A stretch of DNA of 15,465 nt from Hadarchaeum sp964343275 (GCA_964343275.1 CAYFIY010000028.1:1-15465); one strand, 5' to 3'; counted from the stretch's first letter, positions 1 to 6,137 are shown. The notes: generated from the letters alone by a model not told the origin. Translations and numbers: made by a program.

Positions 1-384
1 TGTCACGAGTTTGGGGGAGTATTCAACAGTAGTTTTTTGGGCAATAAAGTTGACGTTGGCACGCTTTACCCCATCTAGACCAGAAAGTTCCTTTTCGATT
101 TTTGCAGCACATGAAGCGCAAGTCATTCCTGTAATTTTCAATGTAATTTTGCGAATTCGTTCTTTCCCACTGCCAACCGGAGCATAACCAGTTGACCTTA
201 TGGCTTCGCCAAGTTGGTCAAGATCAACTTTTGTTTCGTCATACTCAACCGTTGCTTTTTCGGCGACAAAGTTTACGGTGGAATTAATTACACCATTCTG
301 CTTGTTGAGGTACTTCTCAATCTTTTGAGCGCAACTAGCGCAACGCATTCCGCTGATTTGAAAAGTAATTTTCTTGTTGGACAT
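1..384 (-). CDS. Heavy-metal (copper-type) P-type ATPase, N-terminal part with two HMA domains (partial)
   Basis: Only the first 128 residues are in the window; the gene runs off the left edge. Two heavy-metal-associated domains stand in tandem. The first has GMRCASC (Cys15, Cys18) and the second GMTCASC (Cys89, Cys92), each followed by the usual helix and a VNF(V/I)A(E/Q)K strand. Tandem HMA domains joined by a short linker are typical of the cytosolic N-terminus of Cu+ exporting ATPases (CopA type), where the cysteine pairs receive Cu(I) from chaperones. The ATPase core (TGE, CPC, DKTGT) would lie outside, so a stand-alone metallochaperone cannot be excluded. The start ATG lies about 25 bases downstream of a palindromic TATA element at 406-413, implying a leaderless transcript. 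The gene is divergent from the permease at 443. Confidence 0.85.
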   Translation of the reverse strand, partial: MSNKKITFQISGMRCASCAQKIEKYLNKQNGVINSTVNFVAEKATVEYDETKVDLDQLGEAIRSTGYAPVGSGKERIRKITLKITGMTCASCAAKIEKELSGLDGVKRANVNFIAQKTTVEYSPKLVT

Positions 385-405
385 AAACTTCATCTTTCTA
401 AATAA

Positions 406-413
406 GATATATC
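406..413. promoter_or_regulatory. Palindromic TATA-like element between divergent genes
   Basis: GATATATC is a perfect palindrome. Its centre is about 25 bases from the minus-strand ATG at 384 and about 33 bases from the plus-strand ATG at 443. This fits an archaeal TATA box giving a leaderless ATPase transcript and a permease transcript with a leader of about 7 bases. No clear purine-rich BRE was seen on either side. Inference from spacing only. Confidence 0.4.
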
Positions 414-442
414 CTAGTAATAACCAAAATAAATGATGTGAA

Positions 443-1093
443 ATGTACTTATCATTATTGGCCCTAGCCCTAGGCTTCAAGCATGCGTATGATGCAGACC
501 ACTTATTAGCTGTATCAAATTTTCTCATTAAGAGTCCAAACATGACGAGCACTGTTTTCATGGGACTGAGCTGGGCTTTGGGCCATATGATTACTGCTGG
601 GTTGCTCATCATGTTGTTGGAAATAACACTTTTGGATGTAATAGTCTCTTTTTTCGGCTATTTCGAAATAGCTGTGGGATTGATGCTGATTTTTTTGGGA
701 GGGCTAAGTATCGCTTGGGAAACCAAGAGCTTTCACACCCATAAGCATGAACATGAGAATACGACTCACACTCACTCACACGTACATGTTCTCAATCATG
801 AGAGACATCTTCATCCACACCTTTTCACGGCCGGTATCATTCAAGGTCTAGCGAGCAACGATGAGATCCTCACTTTAATAGTGATTTCCCTAGGTGTAAT
901 AACACTTCCGGAAATGTTTCTCAACTTAGGTATTTTCACTACTGGCGTTGCCCTAGGTATGTTGACCTTTGGCTTCACGATGAGCTATCCTGTCATGCGA
1001 TTCGGTATTAGAAGGGTCAAAAAGGTTATAGGGATAACTGTGGGTTCAGTTAGCATTCTCTATGGATTGCTGTTGATTATTGGACTCGTTTAG
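443..1093 (+). CDS. Nickel/cobalt-type membrane permease (NiCoT/UreH-like) with a His-rich loop
   Basis: The 216-residue protein is almost entirely hydrophobic and predicted to sit in the cytoplasmic membrane. The signature is HAYDADH at residues 14-20, matching the HxxxxDH-type metal-binding motif in the first helix of nickel/cobalt permeases. GLSWALGH follows at 41-48, corresponding to the second conserved LGH element. A very histidine-rich stretch (about residues 98-126, 12 His among 29 residues) separates two groups of helices and is likely a metal-sensing or buffering loop. The protein is shorter than classical NiCoT proteins and resembles the compact UreH/HupE-like forms. The metal is inferred to be Ni2+ or Co2+; the direction of transport cannot be told from sequence. 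The gene is divergent from a copper-type ATPase, so the locus looks like a metal-homeostasis pair. Confidence 0.8.
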   Translation: MYLSLLALALGFKHAYDADHLLAVSNFLIKSPNMTSTVFMGLSWALGHMITAGLLIMLLEITLLDVIVSFFGYFEIAVGLMLIFLGGLSIAWETKSFHTHKHEHENTTHTHSHVHVLNHERHLHPHLFTAGIIQGLASNDEILTLIVISLGVITLPEMFLNLGIFTTGVALGMLTFGFTMSYPVMRFGIRRVKKVIGITVGSVSILYGLLLIIGLV

Positions 1094-1116
1094 TCAACCA
1101 ATGAGACACGGTTAGA

Positions 1117-1308
1117 TTGAATATCACAAGTACGGATATCACCCACGAGATTTCTATCCCGGCCTTTGAAATCAACTCCCAGTTGCCCATGGAAGAGACA
1201 GTCAGTGTTGAATTCTTGACCGAGATCGCGAGAAATTATCTCTTCAACGGTTCCGTATTATGCGGCTCTGGACATTACGATATGACTGGACATATTATAG
1301 TGCAGTGA
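1117..1308 (+). CDS. Small hypothetical protein, TTG start
   Basis: A 63-codon frame begins 23 bases after the permease stop on the same strand. The start would be TTG and I see no strong ribosome binding site. The product has a plausible amino-acid mix, an acidic middle and a terminal segment with Cys and several His (GSVLCGSGHYDMTGH). It could be a small partner of the permease, perhaps metal-binding, or a chance frame or gene remnant. I do not recognise a family. The 229-base gap between the permease and the DsrE-family gene holds nothing else that I can support. Confidence 0.35.
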   Translation: MNITSTDITHEISIPAFEINSQLPMEETVSVEFLTEIARNYLFNGSVLCGSGHYDMTGHIIVQ

Positions 1309-1322
1309 ATATTGTTTGTCCC

Positions 1323-1700
1323 TCAGATGAATGTAACCATTCCGCCTTCTTTCGCGGCCGTCAGTGCTCGATCTAAGAACCCCATCATTTCCTCTAGTTT
1401 TACGCCAGGCTCTATTGTCTCTTCGGTGATTCCCATCTGCTCCAACATCTGTCTCGAGGGAGCACATGCGCAAAGCTTGGTCCCCATCTTCCTGTTATCT
1501 TCAAGCAATTGTCCCAATGGCGGAGCTCCAGGCATTGTGATCTCGTGGGCCTTACCCTTACGCACGATGTCTAATCCGTTCATAGCAAAGTATATCTCGG
1601 TCTTCAGCCCCTTCGCCGCTGCACCCAACGCTAACATCAGAGCGGGATATGCTCGTTCGGGGTCATTAGAAAGCAGCACAATGTGTACTTCTTGCGCCAA
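1323..1700 (-). CDS. DsrE/DsrF-family protein (COG2044-like)
   Basis: The 125-residue protein has the alternating strand/helix pattern of the DsrE fold: an opening EVHIVLLSNDPERAYPALMLALGAAAKG segment in pieces and a closing AKEGGMVTFI strand. Cysteines lie in KLCACAPSRQML (Cys78, Cys80), where DsrE relatives carry the persulfide-accepting cysteine. Such proteins relay sulfur or act in thiol redox steps; the exact substrate is unknown. The start is TTG at 1700, fixed by a full-consensus ribosome binding site (1705-1714) four bases upstream that overlaps the stop codon of the preceding reductase gene. It is the last gene of the glutaredoxin, FTR, DsrE operon, which suggests a shared thiol or persulfide relay. 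Confidence 0.8.
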   Translation of the reverse strand: MAQEVHIVLLSNDPERAYPALMLALGAAAKGLKTEIYFAMNGLDIVRKGKAHEITMPGAPPLGQLLEDNRKMGTKLCACAPSRQMLEQMGITEETIEPGVKLEEMMGFLDRALTAAKEGGMVTFI

Positions 1701-1704
1701 AATT

Positions 1705-1714
1705 TCACCTCCTT
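1705..1714 (-). promoter_or_regulatory. Full-consensus ribosome binding site that sets a TTG start
   Basis: Read on the minus strand this is AAGGAGGTGA, a perfect complement to the archaeal 16S rRNA 3' end, followed by four bases and TTG at 1700. Its last three bases are the TGA stop of the upstream FTR-like gene, so termination and re-initiation are coupled. It shows that this organism does use Shine-Dalgarno initiation for internal operon genes. Confidence 0.8.
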
Positions 1715-1998
1715 AAACTTTTCCCATCTTCTTTTGGCTTGGCCAAGAAAAGTCCGCAGTGACAGTGATCCATCGTTCTGATTTCATCCTTATGGTAAAC
1801 GCAGGGACAGATAATACTAATATCCTTGGCTTTGTCACCAGTGATCACTCGGCATGGACAATACCTATGCCCGAACTTTTTTATGTTTTCAATCAAGCCG
1901 CTGATTATCTCTTTCAGATGTTCATCATCAGTTTGCAATTGAAATCCTTGCTTATCGGAGTACTTCCTTAATATTTTCTCCAGTTGTTCTTCGTTCAT
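1705..1998 (-). CDS. Ferredoxin:thioredoxin reductase catalytic (beta) chain-like protein
   Basis: The 97-residue protein carries the diagnostic three cysteine pairs: CPC at 47-49, CPC at 64-66 and CHC at 79-81. In the family these bind a [4Fe-4S] cluster and form the adjacent redox-active disulfide that passes electrons from ferredoxin to thioredoxin-like partners. The spacing here is 14 residues between the first two motifs and 12 between the second and third, unlike the 16 and 8 of the plant and cyanobacterial enzyme, so this is an archaeal variant. No variable (alpha) chain is nearby. The start ATG at 1998 overlaps the glutaredoxin stop by the ATGA arrangement, so the two are translationally coupled, and the glutaredoxin-like protein is the obvious candidate substrate. 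Confidence 0.88.
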   Translation of the reverse strand: MNEEQLEKILRKYSDKQGFQLQTDDEHLKEIISGLIENIKKFGHRYCPCRVITGDKAKDISIICPCVYHKDEIRTMDHCHCGLFLAKPKEDGKSLRR

Positions 1999-2231
1999 AA
2001 CTCGAGCGCCTCCTCAATCCTTTTCTGATCGAACCACACAATTAAATTTTTCCCTATCTCTATAACAGGTACGCCGTTTTGACCGATCATTTCTATTATT
2101 CTTTTGACGGCATTTTCATCGTCTGAGACATCGATCTCTCCGTATTTCACTCCTTTTTTATCGAGAAACTCTTTAGTCTGATGACAGAAATGACAGAATG
2201 CCGAGGTGTAAATCCTCACTGTCATTTTCAT
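1995..2231 (-). CDS. Glutaredoxin-like thiol-disulfide oxidoreductase
   Basis: The 78-residue protein has the thioredoxin fold in its minimal glutaredoxin form. CHFC at residues 13-16 is the redox pair, NGVPVIEIG supplies the cis-proline loop, and a KRIEEAL helix ends the chain. It would reduce disulfides in the cytoplasm. Archaea of this type generally lack glutathione, so electrons are inferred to come from the FTR-like protein encoded next, with a 4-base ATGA overlap. The ATG at 2231 lies about 28 bases from the TATA element centred at 2259, so the transcript probably has no leader. An alternative ATG at 2225 would remove only two residues. Confidence 0.88.
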   Translation of the reverse strand: MKMTVRIYTSAFCHFCHQTKEFLDKKGVKYGEIDVSDDENAVKRIIEMIGQNGVPVIEIGKNLIVWFDQKRIEEALEL

Positions 2232-2254
2232 CGCTACCTAAAGATCTTAACCCA

Positions 2255-2264
2255 TTTTATAAGG
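2255..2264. promoter_or_regulatory. Bidirectional TATA element for the glutaredoxin operon and the AFOR gene
   Basis: TTTTATAAGG contains the palindrome TTATAA (2257-2262). The centre is 28.5 bases from the minus-strand ATG at 2231 and 26.5 bases from the plus-strand ATG at 2286. Both spacings are those of archaeal TATA boxes for leaderless mRNAs. The 54 bases between the two start codons contain no second comparable AT element. Seen in sequence; function is inferred. Confidence 0.55.
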
Positions 2265-2285
2265 TTCTGTGTTAAAGATGTTTAA

Positions 2286-2907
2286 ATGTTCGGATATGCT
2301 GGAAAGATTTTGTATGTCGATCTTTCCGGTGGCTCGATTAAATCCAGAGGGACTCCTGAAAAATTGACCGAATTGTTCCTAGGGGGACGTGGCCTTGGCT
2401 TATGCTACCTCCTGTAGAGGCGGATGTCATCTCAACGCATGGACCTTAACCAAAGAGGTATTTGCTCCTAAATACGATCGTTTTTCGACGGATGGGAAGG
2501 CTAAACTCGTATTAGATCTTCAAAACACGAGAGGTGTGGTGGACTCGCTAGGAGCCTGTGTGTTTGGCACGCGTGCAATCGGAGTTAAAGAAATGATAAG
2601 TATTCTTGCCCTTACCACTGGCAGACACCTGAGTTCAAAAGAGCTGCTCCACATCGGTGACCGAATCTACACCCTCGAACGCCAGTTGGCTGTACGTGAT
2701 GGGATATCCCGAAAAGACGACACTCTTCCGCCAAGGATATTGGAGGAAAAGTTGCCAGAGGTCGAGGGACCCCATCTTGAGAAAAAGCACCTAGACAAAA
2801 TGTTGGACGAGTACTACGACCTAAGGGGCTGGAGTCGCGACGGGAGACCAAAAAGTGGCAAGTTAGAAGAGTTAGGATTAGCTAACTTATTAATTGGCGA
2901 GTTATGA
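2286..2907 (+). pseudogene. Aldehyde ferredoxin oxidoreductase remnant with large internal deletion and frameshift
   Basis: The first 43 codons (2286-2414, stop TAG at 2415) read as the N-terminus of a tungsten-dependent aldehyde ferredoxin oxidoreductase, opening MFGYAGKILYVDLSGG and reaching FLGGRGLG. From about 2389, one frame over, the C-terminal domain follows without interruption: LAYATS, RGGCH, DSLGACVFG (a cluster-ligand cysteine), SRKDDTLPPR and the terminal DEYYDLRGW segment. Family members are about 600 residues. Here roughly 380 residues are missing, including the first three [4Fe-4S] cysteines and most of the pterin-binding region. The join falls near 2380-2395, where both parts have similar GGCCTTGGC-type sequence. 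The C-terminal frame has no stops, so the deletion is recent or an assembly error. It cannot be a working oxidoreductase. Confidence 0.85.
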
Positions 2908-2922
2908 CTTTTTAGGGAATGA

Positions 2923-2932
2923 TTTTTTAAAG
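2923..2932 (+). promoter_or_regulatory. TATA box for the Lrp-domain operon
   Basis: TTTTTTAAAG is the strongest AT element between the AFOR remnant and the next gene. A start site about 26 bases downstream (near 2954) would give a short leader just containing GAGGTG at 2955-2960, five bases ahead of ATG 2966. Confidence 0.5.
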
Positions 2933-2965
2933 CGAACAGCAAAAAATTATGTTTGAGGTGTGGAT

Positions 2966-3199
2966 ATGATAAATGCCTACAGTCTGATTTCAGCAGACCC
3001 TGGAAAGACGTCTGATGTTTTCAAGAAGGTGAAAGCGATGGAGGGCGTGAAGAATGTTGAGGCAGTTGCAGGTCCCTACGACATTGTCGTGCGGGTAGAG
3101 GTCGACTCCTTGGAAAAACTAACTAAAGCCATCTTCGGCGATATCCGAAGCATCCCCGGCGTCACGAACACTACGACACTAATTGTGGTAGAATTGTGA
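2966..3199 (+). CDS. Stand-alone Lrp/AsnC (RAM) ligand-binding domain protein
   Basis: The 77-residue protein matches the C-terminal ligand-binding half of Lrp/AsnC regulators: an AYSLISADPGK opening strand, EGVKNVEAVAGPYDIVVRVE in the centre and the IPGVTNTTTLIVV closing strand. There is no helix-turn-helix, so it does not bind DNA on its own. Such single-domain proteins form ring-like oligomers that bind amino acids or effectors, and may modulate full-length Lrp proteins or enzymes. A GTG six bases upstream (2960) is in frame, but GAGGTG at 2955-2960 is placed correctly only for ATG 2966, which I prefer. The stop overlaps the start of the next gene, so it heads an operon. Confidence 0.88.
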   Translation: MINAYSLISADPGKTSDVFKKVKAMEGVKNVEAVAGPYDIVVRVEVDSLEKLTKAIFGDIRSIPGVTNTTTLIVVEL

Positions 3200-3759
3200 T
3201 GGCTTTTCAAGCAATAGGTGTGGTTGGCCTACCTGGATCTGGTAAGACAGAAGTCGCCAAGGCTATCGCTGGATTCGGCATTCCAAGTATTAGAATGGGC
3301 GATGTAGTTTGGGAGGAGCTCAAACGGCGCGGCCAACAAATAAGCGAGGAAAACGTTGGTAAGGTTTCTAACGAGTTAAGAAAAATAGAAGGCAAAGGAG
3401 CCATCGCCAGGCTTTGTGTATCTCCGATTGAAACTCATAGCAGAGATAAACCAGCCGTTGTGGTGGATGGGATCAGAGGTTTAGCGGAAGTTAACGTGTT
3501 CCGGGATAAATTCGGCAAGAACTTCCACCTCATCGCGGTCTGGGCAGGTGAGGATTCCAGATTCCTCCGAATATCATCCAGAAAAAGAGATGACGATCCA
3601 ACCCTAAGAAAAGACTTCCATGAGAAGGACCTCAGGGAACTGAGCTGGGGTTTAGGAAATGCAATTGCCCTTTCGGATTTCATGATTATTAACGATGGAA
3701 AACTTGAAGAACTCCACGGAAAAGTTATGACCTTGTTTAAAAAAATATTGGAAGGGTAA
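3199..3759 (+). CDS. UPF0200 P-loop kinase-like protein (dephospho-CoA-kinase-like)
   Basis: The 186-residue protein has a P-loop, GLPGSGKT, at residues 10-17, followed by an RMGDVVWEELKRRG segment, VVDGIRGLAEV (Walker B region) and SRKRDDDP, a lid-like stretch rich in Arg and Asp. This order is that of the archaeal UPF0200 family, related to dephospho-CoA kinase and adenylate kinase. The substrate has not been settled to my knowledge. A nucleotide or nucleoside phosphotransfer role in the cytoplasm is inferred. The ATG at 3199 overlaps the preceding stop (TGATG); a GTG at 3196 is also possible. The UPF0201 gene follows two bases later, a pairing I recall as common in archaea. Confidence 0.88.
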   Translation: MAFQAIGVVGLPGSGKTEVAKAIAGFGIPSIRMGDVVWEELKRRGQQISEENVGKVSNELRKIEGKGAIARLCVSPIETHSRDKPAVVVDGIRGLAEVNVFRDKFGKNFHLIAVWAGEDSRFLRISSRKRDDDPTLRKDFHEKDLRELSWGLGNAIALSDFMIINDGKLEELHGKVMTLFKKILEG

Positions 3760-3761
3760 AG

Positions 3762-4166
3762 TTGAAACTTCGTGTTGAGGCGGAAATTAGGTCAACCGAG
3801 ACTCAGGAAAAAGTAGAGGTCGCAATAAGAAAGTTATTCCCCACTGTAACTATTGAACGCGTTGGGAGTTCACTGGTCGGTCAATCTGACGATAAGGACT
3901 CTCTAGCAAAATTTCATCAACTACTGAGACAGCAGGCTATCCTGGACACCACCAGGTCGGTGATGATATCAAACATAAGGGGAAGTTTTACGCAGCTAAA
4001 GTTTAACAAGCAAGTCGCTTTCGTGGGTAAGCTAAGCTTCACCAAAGGTGAGTCGCCGCTTGGTCCGATAGTGGTGACCTTGGAGGCTCCAGACCTCGAT
4101 CGCCTTATAGATTATCTTGCCCCGCGTACGCGCAAAGGCAAGCCCGAGTATGATATCCAATATTAA
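3762..4166 (+). CDS. UPF0201 family protein (archaeal, possibly RNA-binding)
   Basis: The 134-residue product matches the archaeal UPF0201 family: an opening KLRVEAEIRSTE strand, LFPTVTIER, an LLRQQAILDTTR helix, KLSFTKGESPLGPIVV and a closing LIDYLAPRTRKGKPE segment. The family is sometimes described as a predicted exosome-associated or RNA-binding protein because of gene neighbourhoods; its biochemical role is not established. The start is TTG at 3762, two bases after the UPF0200 stop, so translation is probably coupled. The full domain is present with no truncation. Confidence 0.82.
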   Translation: MKLRVEAEIRSTETQEKVEVAIRKLFPTVTIERVGSSLVGQSDDKDSLAKFHQLLRQQAILDTTRSVMISNIRGSFTQLKFNKQVAFVGKLSFTKGESPLGPIVVTLEAPDLDRLIDYLAPRTRKGKPEYDIQY

Positions 4167-4225
4167 CTAATTGTCGGGTTAGAAGCGGTAGCTATTTGAC
4201 TTTCTTTGACAAAACCTCTGAACAG

Positions 4226-4948
4226 ATGATCGCGGTTATAGGAGGTACAGGCAAACTCGGCCAAGGGCTTGCCATGCGCTGGGCTTTGGTGGGGGAGGAA
4301 GTAGTCCTAGGTTCTCGTTCCATAGAAAAAGCACAGCGAGTGAAGTTAGAACTTTCCGAAAAGACCGGAAAAAAAATTAGGGGCGCCACCAACTTAGATG
4401 CTGTATATCAAGCCGACTTTATCGTATTCAGCATCCCTTTCGAAGGAATAGGAAAAATTGTAGATGAGATTAGACCTGCCCTATCTTCAGAAAAAACCAT
4501 AATTAGCGCCATAGTTCCTCTAAAGCTAGAAAAAAACATGCTGGTATGTTACACGCCCCCTGCTAGCTCCGCTGCCGAGGAAGTCGCTAGACTAGTCGGC
4601 GGTAAAATCAATGTTTGTTCGGCCCTTCACACGGTGGGGGCGCAACAACTTCATCGTGTCGGAGAGGCAATGAAAGGGGATATAGTGGTTTGCGGCGATA
4701 ATGCGAGAGCTAAACAGGTGACGATGAAGTACATCGAACGCATCACCGAATTATCTGCGGTCGATGGAGGACCCCTCTGCAACAGTCGATTGATAGAGCC
4801 AGTAGCGGCACTTCTCGTCGAGCTTACCCATATACACAAGGTCCCAGGCGTAGGCATCAGTTTCAGTGGGCTCGAAAAAATTAAAAAGTTGAAGAGTCCT
4901 AGAACCACTCGGGCGATGAAGAGAAGAGGGTTACATGAGGAAAGATGA
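4226..4948 (+). CDS. npdG: F420-dependent NADP reductase (NADPH:F420 oxidoreductase)
   Basis: The 240-residue protein opens with a Rossmann nucleotide-binding strand and loop, IAVIGGTGKLGQG, and LGSRSIEKAQ for the NADP 2'-phosphate side, as in archaeal Fno proteins that move hydride between coenzyme F420 and NADP. Further family elements are FSIPFEGI, the LVCYTPPASSAAEEVARLVG region, SALHTVGAQQLH and a C-terminal helix ending IHKVPGVGISFSGL. The ATG at 4226 places the GGTG loop where the family has it. A TTG at 4196 would add ten residues with no recognisable function. The basic tail (KRRGLHEER) is a little longer than usual. It suggests F420 use in this organism. It lies 59 bases after the UPF0201 stop and is probably the last gene of the run. 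Confidence 0.88.
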   Translation: MIAVIGGTGKLGQGLAMRWALVGEEVVLGSRSIEKAQRVKLELSEKTGKKIRGATNLDAVYQADFIVFSIPFEGIGKIVDEIRPALSSEKTIISAIVPLKLEKNMLVCYTPPASSAAEEVARLVGGKINVCSALHTVGAQQLHRVGEAMKGDIVVCGDNARAKQVTMKYIERITELSAVDGGPLCNSRLIEPVAALLVELTHIHKVPGVGISFSGLEKIKKLKSPRTTRAMKRRGLHEER

Positions 4949-5192
4949 ACGGAACCTCCAGCCTGAGCCCCCCTTAATTTGGTAGTTTTAAATGGTAAAA
5001 TTATAAACAAATGGCCTCCGAAATTAGTTATTCATTCAATTATTTACGCCAAAAGACTTTGATTATAGGGTAGGTTGAAACTAGATACATTTAAGTCCTA
5101 TTTCGGAATACTTTCGGCGCCCTCTCCCCCCAATCTGCTTACAAAACAAAAATAAATCTGGCTTTGGTGAGATTATCAACTCCAGTACAGAA
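4949..5192 (+). other. Gap of 244 bases upstream of the polymerase operon
   Basis: No credible gene is seen on either strand. AT-rich elements occur at about 4989-5010 and at 5150-5157 (AATAAATC). The latter is placed to start a transcript near 5180, just ahead of the GTG at 5193. No Shine-Dalgarno-like sequence precedes that GTG. The control region of the damage-type polymerase operon must lie here if it has its own promoter. Confidence 0.4.
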
Positions 5193-5867
5193 GTGAAAAA
5201 TTTAGATGAAATATTTGGCAATCTTAAAACGGAAAAGCTTTTTGTGCTAGAGGGGGATAACTCCGCGCTAAAATTATCTCATTTACTCTGTGTGATTACT
5301 CAACTGCCTGTTAAAAAAGGAGGCCTAGACTCGCCAGTAATCTGGCTGGATGGTGGAAATGCATTTGACATCTATAGGGTAGTCGAACTTTCAAAGAAAT
5401 TTGGCCTACGACCGGAAAAAGTATTGAAGCGAATATACCTATCACGAGCCTTTACCTGTTATCAGATGTCCTTGCTCATCCTAGAGAAGCTCTGTGGTGC
5501 AATCGAAAGGTTTAGATCAAAAATATTGATAATTTCAGATCTGCCGTACCTTTACCTTAAATCGGATATTCAGGAGCGAGAGATGTTGAAAGCATTTATG
5601 CCTGTGTTTGAGAAATTACGCACTTTGAGAAGGATAAAAGATATCTTGATTATCATCACTGCTCATGACCACTCGTTCGCAAAAAGGTTTGTACCTATTC
5701 GGGATTTTATGATATCAAATGCTGACGTATTTCTGGAGACACGACAGCGTATGAGTGCCACTGAAGTAAGAGCAAAAAGCAACGCATCTGGAAGGACAAG
5801 AAAAATAGTTTTTGGAGCTGAAGTATCAGGATTGGTTACATTGGATAGGTTCGATGGGGGTTTGTGA
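5193..5867 (+). CDS. RadA/RecA-like protein with degenerate P-loop (polymerase operon partner)
   Basis: The 224-residue protein aligns by eye with the ATPase core of archaeal RadA. VIWLDGGNAFDIYRVVELSK, then KFGLRPEKVLKRIYLSRAF, corresponds to the RadA segment around its FRPERI and ARAYNSDHQ elements. SKILIISDLP (about residues 109-118) is the Walker B strand, and LIIITAHDH follows as a sensor-like strand. The Walker A position (residues 21-28) reads GDNSALKL: the lysine is kept, but two loop glycines and the Thr/Ser are lost. ATP binding is therefore doubtful, and there is no N-terminal helix-hairpin-helix domain. Start GTG 5193. It heads an operon with a small protein and a PolB2-type polymerase. 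By analogy with bacterial ImuA I infer a structural or recruiting role in translesion synthesis. Confidence 0.75.
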   Translation: MKNLDEIFGNLKTEKLFVLEGDNSALKLSHLLCVITQLPVKKGGLDSPVIWLDGGNAFDIYRVVELSKKFGLRPEKVLKRIYLSRAFTCYQMSLLILEKLCGAIERFRSKILIISDLPYLYLKSDIQEREMLKAFMPVFEKLRTLRRIKDILIIITAHDHSFAKRFVPIRDFMISNADVFLETRQRMSATEVRAKSNASGRTRKIVFGAEVSGLVTLDRFDGGL

Positions 5868-6137
5868 CTGGGGAGAACTGTACCGCCCTTCAGGGCCGCA
5901 ATAGAAGATGCAATAAAAAAATGGATCGGATATCGCAAGGCACTAAGGCGAGAGGATCGCGAATTTTTCGATCAAATGATGGATGCCTGCAGGCTCCATT
6001 CATCAGCAAGCGGTCAAGCCGCCAGACCGGAACCACTAGAGACGATGTTAGTATCCGTCACGCTCGAACATCAGAAAAAGCTCAAGTTGCTGGAAACTAG
6101 GTTAGAAATAATTATCGAAGAGATGAAGCGTGGATGA
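5868..6137 (+). CDS. Small conserved-type protein between RadA-like and PolB2 genes, probable CTG start
   Basis: Immediately after the TGA of the RadA-like gene, in the same frame, runs an open frame of 89 codons. If CTG 5868 is read as Met it opens M-GRTVPPFRAAIEDAI. I recall this GRT(V/N)P-type opening from short archaeal (including haloarchaeal) proteins, though I could not check it. It continues as a charged helical protein: WIGYRKALRREDREFFDQMM, then a loop with AARPEP, then a long helix LLVSV-like to EEMKRG. No ATG, GTG or TTG lies near the front; the first ATG would drop about 36 residues including the conserved-looking part. Its stop overlaps the polymerase ATG (ATGA). A coiled-coil-like adaptor between the RadA-like protein and the polymerase is inferred. 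Another frame from GTG 5864 gives a product of shadow character. Confidence 0.7.
   Translation: MGRTVPPFRAAIEDAIKKWIGYRKALRREDREFFDQMMDACRLHSSASGQAARPEPLETMLVSVTLEHQKKLKLLETRLEIIIEEMKRG

Noticed and set aside
1258..1473. A 71-codon minus-strand frame overlapping the DsrE-family gene.
   Set aside because: It overlaps the well-supported DsrE gene on the same strand in another frame, and its product is Arg-rich and low in hydrophobic residues.
5110..5115. ACTTTC, matching the ANTTTC motif upstream of UV-induced Sulfolobales genes, lies in the control region of the PolB2 operon.
   Set aside because: Such a short degenerate match is expected by chance in a gap of this size, and the organism is probably not a member of Sulfolobales.
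5864..6100. A 78-codon frame starting at GTG 5864 between the RadA-like and PolB2 genes.
   Set aside because: Its product is rich in Arg, Ser and Cys without any fold-like pattern. The frame starting at 5868 encodes a far more protein-like helical product and overlaps the polymerase start as ATGA.
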